64,000 bases of DNA, taken from positions 28,833 to 92,832 of the forward strand of contig WIDE01000005.1 in the NCBI GenBank assembly GCA_015039315.1, given 5' to 3'. Within the stretch, counting starts at the first letter, position 1. Every line of letters begins with the position of its first letter. The position numbers and the translations under genes are program-made. Under the pieces are notes generated by a model. It did no database searches. It was not told the DNA's origin and was given only the letters and a program-made list of their open reading frames with translations. This document shows, one piece after another, positions 47,802 to 61,859 of this stretch. The DNA comes from Clavulina sp. PMI_390 (taxonomy: Eukaryota > Basidiomycota > Agaricomycetes > Cantharellales > Hydnaceae).

Positions 47802-49040
47802 CATTTATCAGTGTATCCCGATCTCGAAGTGAGGGCGTCGAGATTCGGTGATGATCTGCCAGAGAACTGAACAGACTTATTGACTCACTATTTGTCATTA
47901 CTCTTTCCATCATCCGATCTCCCTCCAGGGCCCTGTGCCCTCCACCCGGAGAAGTACGCAGGAGTGTACCTCTGAAGAGTCGCTCCCGTCGCTTCTGGTT
48001 ACCTTTTTTCCGGTTTCCCGCTTTCTTGCTTTCTTGCTTTCTTGCTGTCACGCTGCACTTCTCGCTTTCGTTCTCATATAACCAAAAAAAAAAAAAAGGA
48101 AGTCACCCCCGGCCCCTTGCGTCTTCGTCGTCGTGGCGTTTCTGGCGACTCGGGTCTCGCAATCGTGCTTCGCGCGTGCTTTCCATCTCATTTACGGCTT
48201 CTTGTTCATCCTTCATCTCCATATTCGTTCTCATCTTGCATAGTACCTTTCATTCATCCAGCATCATTTCATCACTATGGACATTTCAAGTCGCCGGTTC
48301 GAGCAAGCACTGGGCTGGCAGGATGTGTTCTTGCTCTCCAAAATGTCCAATTCATTCTCACCATAGCATCGTACCCTATATCAGATAACTATAGTTCAGC
48401 ATGATCTGCCACGAATAGTTGCTTTTTTTGCCTCTTACTCGAACCCGCGTGTTGCCAGTGTTCTCGTCCTATTGCCTAATTGATATAATCTTCTTGCAAC
48501 TGTGTGCGTGATCCCCTCAGATATCGATTGATAGTGAAACCCTGTAGCGATGACTGATCATGGGGCACATGGGAACTCGCGTAGAACTCTGTGTGCTCTC
48601 GGGGGTCTGGGATTCGCATGCCGTCCTTAGGCCCAGGTGACTAAGGTGTACTTATCGCCGCGGGCGCTGACGCCATTATTATCGCCTTTATTTGTTGACT
48701 CCGGAGACGCGTTTTTACTCGAGCTTCCCAGCTCACTCAGCCCCCAAGACTTATAAGCCGGAGTGGCCGAGGGGCTAGCGCAACACTGGCGTCACTTCGC
48801 TCTCTCATTCCCCTGCGCTCTGCCACGGCTAGCCTGGGGCGATCAATACCTGCTCAGCGCCTTTACAATGTACGCATATTCTTTTTGGCAAACCATCCTG
48901 CAGCAAAGCTGGGCGCTAAATGATGCGGTGAATTATTGAAACTCTTGTTTGGTTTGTCGTTGGATTATGGTGTTTTTTTTTCGGGTCCTTTGGGCGTGTG
49001 ACAGATCTCGAGATCCCTAACATCGACAGTATCGACGGCC
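47802..49040. other. Intergenic 1.2 kb, no gene seen
   Basis: A short repeat of gctttctt units lies at 48022-48048 and an A-run at about 48083-48096. Open frames at 48026-48404 have no recognisable character. It includes the 5' flank of the glutathione reductase gene. Confidence 0.4.
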
Positions 49041-51477
<2,437 letters not shown>

Positions 51478-51838
51478 TAGCCCACGCCAGCCATTAGGCG
51501 AACGTACCTCCGGTTCATAGTCTCCTTTCTCCAGAGCAAACACTCCCTGCTCATTCCGTTGTAACAAACGCTAGTACTGTTATCATTCGAAGTGTCTTTT
51601 TCCACCATGTAATGGGATTTTCTGATCAGGATGATGCCTCATTAAATGACTGCTGGTCGCCAGGGAAGGGATTACATGATCAGAATGCAGGGTTCAGTGA
51701 CAAGGTTGGAGAGTTTCATGACTCGTATCCAGACGGCAGAAGAACATTTAAAACAACCCATGTAGACGCTAAGATAGAACATGAAATTAACTGAGTAATA
51801 TATAGATGTATAACCTTTTGGGCAATTAATTCTAACAC
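51478..51838. other. Intergenic, GLR1 3' flank
   Basis: No gene recognised; AT-rich towards the tRNA gene. Confidence 0.4.
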
Positions 51839-51928
51839 GGTCCGCTGGCCCAATGGCAAGGCGTCTGACTACGATTTGATTCGTCAGCGTACATCAGGAG
51901 ATTGTCGGTTCGATCCCGGCGTGGATCA
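51839..51928 (+). tRNA. tRNA-Arg(ACG) with intron
   Basis: Acceptor GGTCCGC pairs with GTGGATC (two G-T wobbles), discriminator A at 51928. D-arm GCCCAATGGCAAGGC, anticodon stem TCTGA/TCAGG, loop CT-ACG-A with the anticodon at 51871-51873. An 18-nt intron occupies 51875-51892, 3' of base 37. T-arm GTCGG-TTCGATC-CCGGC. Confidence 0.9.
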
Positions 51929-52948
51929 TCCTTTTTACATACAATCTTTGTACCATTTTGCTACGCGTTTTGTGTCTGTGCCCGAGCAGGAGAGCTCGCA
52001 GTGGCTATCAAACAAGCCCAAACACAGTTCAGAGCCAAATGCGAGAGGCAGAAGTAAGCTCAGGACTATGTTTAATAGAAAAATTTGGATTGTATGGTTT
52101 CTTTTATTTTCTAACAAGTTCGTCGCAATGCCTGTTTGATTAAGTTGTATGATATGGGTGCAGCCGACTCGCAGAATGGCACAAAATCCCCGTGTGAGTG
52201 ACGGGCGCTGTCTGGATTCTAGTCGCTGGGGAAGCCGTAAGTCCACCACCTCTTCATGAAGTTAATATTTTTGATTTGGTGTGCATTTTGTAGTAATATC
52301 TACAAGCTCGGCACTGCGCACGTCGATATGATTTGCCACTTCGTCACGGTGCGTCACACAATGTAACGCATCTCGTTTCTTCCCAAACTGTCGCATTTCC
52401 CCCTCCCGCACAACTTTCTGTCATGAAGGCGTGTCAAGGGCGTTATTTGGTAGAGTTTTCGGGCTTGTGTATGTTTTACTGAGTCGAACGGCGTAGCAAC
52501 GACCTTAAGGCCACATCAGAGGACTGCCCAACTGGCAAACTGTTCCGAGCACTGCTCGATGTGAATAAGACAACCTCTGACCATGGGCCTCTCACATTTT
52601 CGAGCTGCGTTCATGTAGATTAAATGCAACTGATCGGACTCTATTCCCACATAAGCAATCTCTGAGCAGTTTAATCCCAGAGAAGTGGAGCGAAACGTCT
52701 TGTGATACACTAGCAAAGGTCTCTCATACATGCATGGGAGCGCGCCACAGTATTCGGTAGCTCTTCAAGGATAGCTGTTGATACTCAATCGTGCAAACGT
52801 CACGAAGGATATGACGTATGTTTCCTGGAAATGCCACCGAACTTCAGATGTATTCTCAGCAACAGTGGATCCTGAGCCCGATCCCCCTCCTCAGACCTCC
52901 ATACTCCTTACAAGTCTAACCCAAAACGCCCCCTAAGCTGTTGTTACT
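51929..52948. other. Intergenic 1.0 kb, no gene seen
   Basis: Short unrelated open frames only. Includes the 5' flank of paralogue copy 2. Confidence 0.4.
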
Positions 52949-54986
52949 ATGGCTTCTGTCTCCCCTTTGAAACCGAGCGACCCTGCAAGCCTTCCTGATT
53001 ATGAAAAAGAGGAAGTGGGTAACATTCCATCATTGAATTCCTGCTGCGGGAGAACTTACACATATCCTACATGTCTCGGATCCACTGCCGAAACCTGCCT
53101 GGTTATTATATCATCCATCACTTGTTCGCTTGCCTTTGCACCTCCAACACTCTTGAATGACGTCACTTTCCAGCAAGCACCATGGATAATCAGGAAATTA
53201 GGTCAGCCCTAGTGCATTGGAACGCATATAGGATGAATTCTGAGACTATTTCGACGCTAAAGTCGGCTCTATGATGGGTCGAGTCGTGGTCTCGAGCCTA
53301 GCAACTCTCAAAGCGACTGGAACGAACGTCATTTGCCTCTCAGTCGTGAGTTTCCACATCCACTGGAGCGATCCCGCATTCTGAATTACATGATTTTCGA
53401 GTGGGGAGATTCCTCTCCACTGATCTTGCCCTGCATCATGTGGCGGGACATACTCCTCCATACTGTGGTGGCTGCGACGGTGAGTGGTCTTCGTCCAGTT
53501 TACTCATCCAAAAGTATCGAAACTGAGCCCTCGCAATAGGGAGGGACCGCAGCTATTGCCGCGCCCGCTATGTCACCCCTGATGGAGACAGCTGCTTCTT
53601 CCATCGGAAGCAGCATTGTCGTCGAGATGGGTCTTCACGCAGGATTCGAGCTTAGCAACAATGTGAGAGACGGATGTTTTGAGACAGATGTCAAGCAACA
53701 AACAACTCCCTAATAGGTTGCTGATGATCTGCTCGGGGATCAAGTGGACCACATTATTCCAGTATACTCAAACAGACTCGAAACAACTGGGGTCAAGACC
53801 CTACTCATTACAGCACCTTATAAGCATAATCAACTTGACGCGGCACTCGGATACTTTCGAGCTTCGGTCCATGCTGGGGATGCCAAGGAAGGGCTGTTTT
53901 CTTCTCTCAGTGACTATTTATCCATCGAGAAGGGATGGTGGAATCCAGTTCTGTACGCATCGGGCCGTAGACCATGCATTCCGAGGAGGTTCGAGTCCCA
54001 GCCACGCCGAGATCTCCGCATCCTACTTATTCACGTCACGTAGCATGAAACCAGATGTGATTTTCTGTCATGGACCATTCCACCAATCGGACTACGCAGT
54101 CGCTCGACAATTAGTTCACGAGAGTGCTCTCGTGCTCTCATTTGCACAACCTGCCGAGCCAGTCCCGCCACCAGCCGCTCCAATAGATCCCGAATCAACT
54201 TCAGAATCAGTCACGGCAGACGTCTCAGAATCGACGGGGAAAGATCGTCAGACGCTTAGTAGTTACCTACGAAAGGGCCAGGACACTGCTGGGAGCTATC
54301 TCAAAGTAGGACAGGAGAAGCTGCACGGGATAGGTCACTCGCAGCCAAAGTCTACCCCGCTTCTTACAGGGGAGGAGAATAAGCCCAACTCTGCTCCTTC
54401 GTCTGACCCTCAGGCGTCTCCGTCTCCGGATGCCGAGCCCGTGCCAACTGACCCTCCTACCGACCCTCCCGTCATTGGCGCATCCCCTACCTCCCCGCCG
54501 CTCCGCCGACTCGCCATCCTCCTTGTTGGTATTAGCCCTCATCGCAAGCTTTGGGCTACATCCGCTCGTCCAGGCGAGTCCGTCATTTCGTACGGCCTCC
54601 TCAATGGGGCGCCAACTATTGTTGTTCCCGCTAAGGACGGTTGCCCGCTCATGGCATGGGATACTCTCACATTGAAGCATCTTCATAAAATCGAAGCAGT
54701 CGAAGGGGCCAAATTTGATGGCATCGTGGATGTGCTGATGGAATATGTCGGTTGCTGTGCTGATTGGGAGAGGTTCGAATTCCCCGAAATAAAGGAGAAG
54801 AATGTCAATGGAAACGGGACGAGCGGTGGTGGCAAGGATGTTGGCGTTGAGGAAAGAGCACAATCGCTCATCAAGGAGGCGCTTGCAGCTTTGGTCGCCG
54901 CTGCGATTCGGAGCAAAGATAGCAAGGAGGTGAAGAAGCACATTGATGTGGATCGTGCAGGGATTGTCATGCTCAGGCTGCCTTGA
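52949..54986 (+). CDS. Unrecognised conserved protein, copy 2 of a paralogue pair
   Basis: ATG 52949: MASVSPLKPSDPASLPDYEK. Exons parallel copy 1: QAPWIIRKLVGSMMGRVVVS, SLATLKATGTNVICLSV, WGDSSPLILPCIMWRDI, GGTAAIAAPAMSPLMETAAS, SIVVEMGLHAGFELSNN, VADDLLGDQVDHIIPVYSNR, GYFRASVHAGDAKEGLFSSL, GRRPCIPRS joined to MKPDVIFCHGPFHQSDYAVA. The linker holds RKGQDTAGSYLKVGQEKLHG. The C-terminal domain (RRLAILLVGISPHRKLWATS, MAWDTLTLKHLHKIEAVEGA) ends AGIVMLRLP, TGA 54984-54986. The protein is soluble-looking, with a two-block structure split by a variable linker. Family and function unknown to me. Confidence 0.75.
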
Positions 54987-55661
54987 GCTCATTCAAGGAT
55001 AAAATACTTGGCCACCATGTTTAACCATGCCAAATGATCGACCAACTGGCTACATATACCGAACGGAAAGTGGATGGTGACTTGTCTATATGATATATAC
55101 TGTTCCAGCTCCTCGATGTCACCCTTTACCGCTCTCATATAATTTCGAATGCGAGAATAAGTACAACGAAGAGAAATTTTGCCAAGCGACAGACTCGATG
55201 AGAGTACAGGAGTTTGTCCGCAATACGGTGGCCTCAGAAACGATTCTATTACCTATCAATGATAGTTTTCCATGTTGGAGCGAGCCTTGCCCTTGACGTC
55301 GCCAGGCATGACGAAGGCTCATCATCCAGCCGACAACAGTCGCCATTAGGCAAGAGACAGTTGAGCGAATACAAGCGCCCGAGGGACTGTATGGGGTCAG
55401 TCCTAATAAATACTGCCAGGCCCCTTGATGAAACGCTTCCAATTCAATGGCGAAAAAGTGTAGCGAACAAGCTCTGGCTGGTGCAAATCGTGGTTCGTAA
55501 CGTCTTGTCACAAATCAGGATCGCGTGACGACTCGGAGCATCCATCTGCAAGCCTTACCGTTCTACTCTCGAACTTTCCACTTGTCTCGCACTGGATTGT
55601 GTCTCATTGTCAAAGGAGAATTTATCGGCTTCATTTTTGGTCCTGAACTTGGATATCATCT
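54987..55661. other. Intergenic, no gene seen
   Basis: 3' flank of paralogue copy 2 and 5' flank of the MYND gene; a plus-strand frame at 55214-55528 has no recognisable motif. Confidence 0.4.
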
Positions 55662-57460
55662 ATGACGTCTACGTTGACGGAACGCGATGCTAAGGAGCAG
55701 GCAGCCAGGGACCTACGGAGCGTCCTGCTTGCGACTAACGCCCATCCACCTCCTTACTTGCTTACGGCGGATGCTGACGAACTATGGAGGCGGCTGAGGC
55801 AGGTCATCTCTTGGCAGGACTCTACAGACTCCGATGTTATAGAGAGACGTGAAGCCTATTTCCATAAAATGGTCGACGCTGGGGTAGTAGGGAAGCTTGT
55901 GGACATCTTACACAAGTTTGCGCATCTTACATTCGAGGGCCCCTACATAGATCCCAAGTCCTCTAACGAAGTTCCTGTATGTCGTGTGCGCTTCTAGCGT
56001 TGTGAGGTACCTGGCATCATCATCCTGACCGGCTACCCTTGTGCACGCTGTACGGCTTCAATAGGAAAAAACGTGGTATTTTGCGCTATTCAACCTTTCC
56101 GAACTCACAGGATGCTGGAGGTCAGATTACTCGATCGCTCCCCTCAGCGAGTGGAAGAAGCATGCTGTTCAGATGATCCAGGCTTACCGTGCAAGCAAGC
56201 TTTTCAAGCCAATTGAGGGAGAGGTAGAACACAATCTGCTCTCACGATACCGGAACCTGGCTCTGGATACCCTGTATAATCTCATGCTCCAGCCATTCGA
56301 GCGTAGGAAGCCAGATCGGTGAGTATATCTCAAGCTGGTGGAGTATTGCTGATTTATCCTACAACTACTACTAGCGAGGACGTTCGTATCCTTCTTGCCG
56401 CAATACCGTTTCTTGTCGAGCTACGAACTACATTCCTCAGGTCTCCTCGATTGGAGGAGACGCGTCGCGTTGCGCTGTCCAGCGCCTTGTTCCTGCACAA
56501 AGCTATGCAAGGGCTGATCATCCACCACTCCAAAAGCAGCCCCGTCAGCATTGCGGTTCTGGGAGAATCCACCTTCTCCGATATCTACCGCCATTGCATC
56601 CTTGCTGCAGATGACTCTCCCGACAACGTTGCCAGTCGGGTCGAGCAAATGGATGTTATGTATGTCACATGCAATGCCTATAGCCAGCCGAGCGTGGAGC
56701 TCCTTGACGCGATTGTGGAGCACAAGGTTGTCGCTGTCATGACAAAGCTGATGCGGGACATCAAAGAGGACACACAGAGGTACCCTGCTGCAGGGCCCGG
56801 GACGGAGCAACTTTGGAAAAAGTGGTTTGGGCGGATGGTTACATTTTGGCTCGATATCATGGATCGTGGGACTGCTTTACGGCGAGGAGAAGTTGCGGAG
56901 CAAACAGTTGATGCAAATCTACTTTATCTTTTGGAGTGGTGGACCGTCGAATCTCCACAGAAATTGTTCCGTGCGTTCATCTGACCTTTCTGGACTCTCT
57001 CCCATCGCCCGCGGCTTACTCCATACATACGGGTAGGAGAGCTTGATCTAGGCCTCATGAAGTGTATCACGGCGATGGTATACTCACGCTCGCAAGAATA
57101 TAAGTCTAGGCTACTTCACCAATGTCGATCTATCGCCAATAGGGTCGGCTATTCGGCTGCTCCTGAGCGAGCAAAAGAGTGGAAGCGGCTAGCAGATACG
57201 CACGAGCGCCTTGGGGTAGCCAAGGTGAATGTTCCGCTCGAAAAAGACCAGACATGTCGTCGTCCGATGTGCGATTATCCCGACCTCGCGGAGATGCGTT
57301 GCGCTCGATGCAAAGAGGTGTACTACTGTACTCGCGAATGTCAAAAACTGTGAGTGCTTTCTGGTGTCTTCACTGATGATTCATTCCTAATATTGAATTT
57401 AACTTTCTCTATTCCAGAGACTGGAAGTCCCACAAGGCGAAATGCAAGGAAAAGAAATGA
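55662..57460 (+). CDS. MYND zinc-finger protein
   Basis: ATG 55662: MTSTLTERDAKEQAARDLRS. Helical, armadillo-like N-terminal body: YFHKMVDAGVVGKLVDILHK, WYFALFNLSELTGCWRSDY, VRILLAAIPFLVELRTTFLR. C-terminal MYND finger spread over the last two exons: CRRPMCDYPDLAEMRCARCK, EVYYCTRECQKLDWKSHKAK, C, ending KEKK with TGA 57458-57460. All zinc-ligand positions (C..C, C..C, YYC..C, H...C) are present. The intron at 56970-57034 joins TTCC to GAGAGC in phase. This architecture is common and expanded in Agaricomycetes; MYND fingers bind Pro-rich partner peptides. The partner is not known. Confidence 0.82.
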
Positions 57461-57693
57461 GTTTTACTCTGCCCGAAGGAATGCTGAGGTTGAGTAGGAG
57501 ATTAGCGGTGGTTATCTACGGATCGATTAATAATTTCTACTCAAGCTGCTACAATACTAGCACTCTGAGCTAAAGCTACTTTCAGTTCCAATCAGCACAC
57601 AAAAAGATCCGGCTCTGCATTTCCGCTCGATCACGAGGACCGTGAGACCCCTCAAGGCAGTCCTGCGTCCAAGACTGAACAGCATCACCGCTC

Positions 57694-58252
57694 ATGGCTT
57701 CCAACGTCGAAACGACAGCGTCGGTGAACCCGAGCTCAGGCTCAAGTCGTTCAACCCTGGCCGCCTCCCTTGATATTGCGCGTGAAGCTGTCAAGCTTGA
57801 CACTGCGGGCAACGACCCTGAGGCCGCAGTGGCTGCCTACCACCAGAGTGTAGAGCTTTTACGAAGGGTTTTCGAAAAAGAGCATCGACGGCCTATTAGC
57901 TCGTCAAATCTGGAGTCTAGGTTTGCTTCGGGCGAGGAATTGACCTCTCGCGAGGACGAGCTCCGAAGGCTGAAACACATTGTCCGTCTCAAAAAATCCT
58001 CAATTTTTACCTTGCGCTCTACATTACTAACAATAAGCTATGTCCAGCACGACTTGTACGCTGAACGGATGAATATTCTTTCCACGATTTATCGTATCAA
58101 CATCCTGGCTGTCAACGCCAATTCAGTTGCAAGCGGAACTTGTTCGTGAGTCACGTTTCCCGCCGCTCTCCCCTGAACCGTCGTCCCACATCCCTGACGA
58201 GCCCCCCAACCGCCCCTGGTCTTGCTTCCATTATTGTGAACGTATCAAGTAC
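57694..58252 (+). CDS. MIT-domain protein, apparently truncated
   Basis: ATG 57694, Ser/Thr-rich start then an MIT three-helix domain: LAASLDIAREAVKLDTAGND, PEAAVAAYHQSVELLRRVFE, EDELRRLKHI, intron (57986-58048), HDLYAERMNILSTIYRIN. MIT domains bind ESCRT-III tails or spastin-like partners. After the domain a Pro-rich segment (ESRFPPLSPEPSSHIPDEPP) runs to about 58252, where a donor gtgagt leads to no workable downstream frame. Full-length fungal relatives continue much further. The gene is either truncated or joined to the next one through an exon I cannot identify. Confidence 0.5.
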
Positions 58253-58325
58253 TACAAGTGAGTGGCATATTATAGTGAAAGCGCGGACCAAAATGTTGAA
58301 GCTCACCAACTGGGACAACAGACGT

Positions 58326-59876
58326 CATGGCCGCAACCCCAAACACCGCAACCGCCCCCAACAACATGGATGATAACTCGCAGCAAAGCGTTTCTTCCTA
58401 TGCGCACGTGAACCATATTGTCGACAAAGAAGGGTGAGTTGCAAGCTCTATAATTCATTGCTTGGTCTCCATCTCATCGAACGCCGTCAATCTTCCTCGA
58501 ATCCCCCGTACTCTGATATATATATCTTGATGAACCACAAACCTTGCGACCCTAACACCCTCAACCCCTCCCCTGTCCTCATCCACAATGAAACTTGTAC
58601 GCTCTCCCGTCGGTCGACACACTTTTAACCCTCACCTGCGCTCGCGCTATAGACACAGCATCCACAACCACCAACTTGACGACCACAATGCAGTTCCCCG
58701 TCCAAGCTCTATTCCCGTCCCCTCTTTCACTGGTAGTTTCGCTCCATCCATCCACACCACCAACCGAACCGTGGAAGTAATGGTCGATGTGAAGTACTCG
58801 ACTAGCCCACAGGACTTGTATAACCTCATGTTTGACTCGTATGTTTCTCCGTGGCGTCTTCTATCTTGGGTATTTTGCCCACCTTGACATCCAATCCGTT
58901 ACCTTTAGGGATTTCCTGGTCCACTTTTTGGAGGACAATCAGAAAGTGTGGGGTAAGGCACCCCCAAACCCTATCGGCTCCGTGTCCGAAGTGTCGATCT
59001 GCCACGTATCTAATGTCACTGTAATCTCGCAGATCTGGAATTCAAAGACTGGGAAAAACGAAACGGTGATCCGAACCTGCTCATGCGAGACTTCCACTAT
59101 ACTCGGCCTAATTCCGGTCTTGGGCCGAAGGAGGTCTATTGTGAAGGTACATATCCCCTCACATCGATTTGGGTCAGCTGGTTTGTCCTGCATATGTACT
59201 GATGTCAATCTGTGTAGAACATGAGGAGAACCAGCATCGTGATGATCAGTATATTGAGACGGAGACGACGACTCATACTCCCTACGTGACTTACGGCAAG
59301 GCTTTCCACGTCATCACACACACCAAGATTGCTCGCGCAAACACTGCCGATGAGAACCAGGGCTCTATACTCAATGTTGTGCTCGAAATTGTGTGGACTG
59401 GATGGTGCCCCATCAAGGGTGTGTGTCGCCACAGTCATGTTTCTTCGTATCATCTTGTGAACTAAAATATGCTTTCATTTTCAGGCATGATCGAGGGTCG
59501 CGTTATCGATGGGCAGAAGCAGTATTCAGCAGACATGGACTCAGCGGTGCGGGACGAGCTCAAGCTACGTCTGAGCCGAGGCTCAGTGAAGTCATCGTCG
59601 ATGCGCTCCCCTCGATCGTCCCCGAAAACCTCGCCGCGTACTGTCCGATTCTCGGTGGACCGCAAGTCTTACTCGCCTGAGAGCACTGCGGATGAGAAGT
59701 CGGATATTGAGCGCGAGCCGTCGTGGATGGAGAAGCAGCAGGCGCCCACTGGCCCATACATCGGCCTGCAAAATCATTTGCAGCAGCAGACCTGGGCCAA
59801 CCGGATACGGCTGTTCATCCTTTTGGTTCTTGTTTCGTATGCGCTGGCACTTCTCGTGCTGCGCGTCTGGGGCTGA
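58326..59876 (+). CDS. VASt-domain protein with C-terminal membrane anchor (Lam/GRAMD1-like)
   Basis: ATG 58326: MAATPNTATAPNNMDDNSQQ. Exons join in phase: VDKEG|HSIHNHQLDDHNAV, PSFTGSFAPSIHTTNRTVEV, MVDVKYSTSPQDLYNLMFDS, DFLVHFLEDNQKVWD, EFKDWEKRNGDPNLLMRDFH, YVTYGKAFHVITHTKIARA, LNVVLEIVWTGWCPIKGMIE, GRVIDGQKQY. This is the VASt fold, which in Lam/Ltc and GRAMD1 proteins carries sterols at ER contact sites. The C-terminal helix is LFILLVLVSYALALLVLRVW, an ER-type tail anchor. No GRAM domain is visible, so the gene is short for the family. Stop TGA 59874-59876, 317 bp from the stop of TRAX on the other strand. Confidence 0.78.
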
Positions 59877-60193
59877 GTGCCCACTTGACCATGGACTTTT
59901 TTCTTGAGCTTTTCTCTCCCCTTCCCATCCCCATGCTTGTTTCTTTCGCGTTGGTGCCCCACATTTCTTGAGCATCCCTAAGCACTTCCATCTGCCTAGT
60001 ATCTAGGACACAATCCTTTCATGTCATAAGCTTTCATCGATCAATACATTGGAATAAGATCATCGAGCTATCGTAACAAGCCTGGTACACATCCAAGATA
60101 TAGGGAGAGAGTATAAGGAACCAACAAAAAGAGAAGAAAACTATGGCAATAGAGTAGATCACGATCTTAAGATCTCTTCGATCTGCAGGGCTA

Positions 60194-61396
60194 CTAATCC
60201 ATATAATCGTCATCGTCATGCCGTTGCCGGCCGCCCCCAAACCGCCTCCCATCATCGTCTTCATCTCCACCTCTTCGACCTATGCTATCGATGAAGATAC
60301 CTTGGAGCTCTGCGTCGGGGTATTCAGCCCCTCGGACAGCGATGGCATACGCAGCTGCGAGGTAGATAAATCAGAAAAAGGAAAAATGCCCTCGAATGAG
60401 AATGGAGGCAATATCCTCACCTGTCTCGATTTTCTTCAAGGACTCGATTGTAACATGCTGCTTCTTGCCCAGGCCACGCACATATGGAGTCAAGGGTTCC
60501 CAGCCTGGGGAGTGATAAGGTACCAAGGTGTCCGCGAGTTAGTATACGCCTTTCCATATGGTGGAGAGCAGATCGCTTCTGGTCATCGAGAACAGATATT
60601 TGAGGGACTTACCGCCTGAGCAGGCGCGAACGAAGCGGCAGACTTCTGCCACTTTGGCTTTCCGTCCGCCAACCATGCTTGCGGCTGATATCGCGAATCG
60701 CATCAGCTCGCCACTGAGATCGGACACACCCAAGAGGTAATCTTCGCGCGACATCGGGATATTCTAAAGGCGAAGTTTTCTTGAGTCGTCAGGGGCACGG
60801 AGTATTAGATAGTGTCAACCGACCTCGAGGAAAGCAAGAACTTGTGGATAGGTTATTAATATACCATGTTCCAGATAGTGAGTGAAAGAGAGCGCTTCGA
60901 GGAATTCCTGTAGTCCAGGTGATCTGGCTCTTGCAATGAGCACATGCATATATGCGGAGGAGTGAGGGAGTCCAAAGTATACTAACATCGCTCGATCAAA
61001 GCGCTCTAACTCTTGCCCCTCCAACTCCGCGGCGATCTTGGCAAAGAGAGGCCTCAAGGTCTCAAACTTTTGGCGCGCTTGTTGTGCTGCTCGCAATTCA
61101 GCTTGCCTGACGGGATCGACAGGCGGAATCTCTTGATTCGAGGAGGCATTAGTTTCATTGGATTTTCCTCCTGGGCTCGCTGCAACTCGGTGGAGTAGGA
61201 ATATGATTCGCTTCGACTGGATCGTGAGGTCCCGAGAGAGCTTAACAAGTCGTTCATAACGGTCGTTCTGCTCGTCAATCTGTTCTCTGAAGGATTCAAA
61301 CATGGAGAGAATAGTTTCTCTTGATTCGAGCCCGCCCGCTGGCACAGCTGATTGCTGCGTGTTGGGAACGTTATCCGCAACTGATGAATCTGCCAT
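60194..61396 (-). CDS. TSNAX: Translin-associated factor X (TRAX)
   Basis: ATG 61396-61394: MADSSVADNVPNTQQSAVPA. The translin fold starts ILSMFESFREQIDEQNDRYE, RLVKLSRDLTIQSKRIIFLL, HR, then LRPLFAKIAAELEGQELERF. After an intron: NIPMSREDYLLGVSDLSGEL, MRFAISAASMVGGR, VCRFVRACSG, and a last part with VTIESLKKIETAAYAIAVRG and an Asp-rich tail (DDDDYMD), TAG 60196-60194. With translin it forms C3PO, an RNase that clears RISC passenger strands and tRNA-processing fragments; TRAX carries the catalytic acidic residues. No translin gene is in the window. Confidence 0.87.
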
Positions 61397-61859
61397 GTCT
61401 TTGACTCAGTTTTGCCAAAATTATCCTGAAGTTTTGGGAGGGAAGCCCTTTGCTACTAATCAAATGAGATTCCCGGAAAGTAGATTAGCTTTGTGTGTTG
61501 AAGATCAGATGGCAACCGGTCGAGGGACCCACGGAGAGTGATTGACAACAAGGCTTGGCTAAAAACCGCGAATTCTCTCATTCCGTATCACGTGGTACCA
61601 AGCTCTCCGCCACCAAACTCATTTCACAAACCGCCACCTCAGCCAGAACACAATATTTCTGAAGCTCTCTTCGATAGCGTCGACGAAAACCTTTCAAACT
61701 CCAGCCAGCACCCGCCACTCGCTCGGCTGAAGGTGTGACGTAGTGGTGACCCGGAGCGTCACAGCCAATTTGCACTCCTCTCCATCAACACACAGACCGT
61801 CCCTCCTTGCTTTATCCGCATTTTCGACTAAGAAACGTGCTTGTTTGTGGGTCTGAACG
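61397..61859. other. Divergent intergenic region, no gene seen
   Basis: Between the start codons of TRAX (minus) and the HIT-like gene (plus), 463 bp. Possible shared promoter; no specific elements recognised. Confidence 0.4.

Noticed and set aside
48755..48850. tRNA-like string (GCCGGAGTGGCCGAGGGGCTAG)
   Set aside because: Resembles a Ser/Leu-type 5' half, but there is no T-arm with GTTCGA, no paired acceptor and no anticodon stem.
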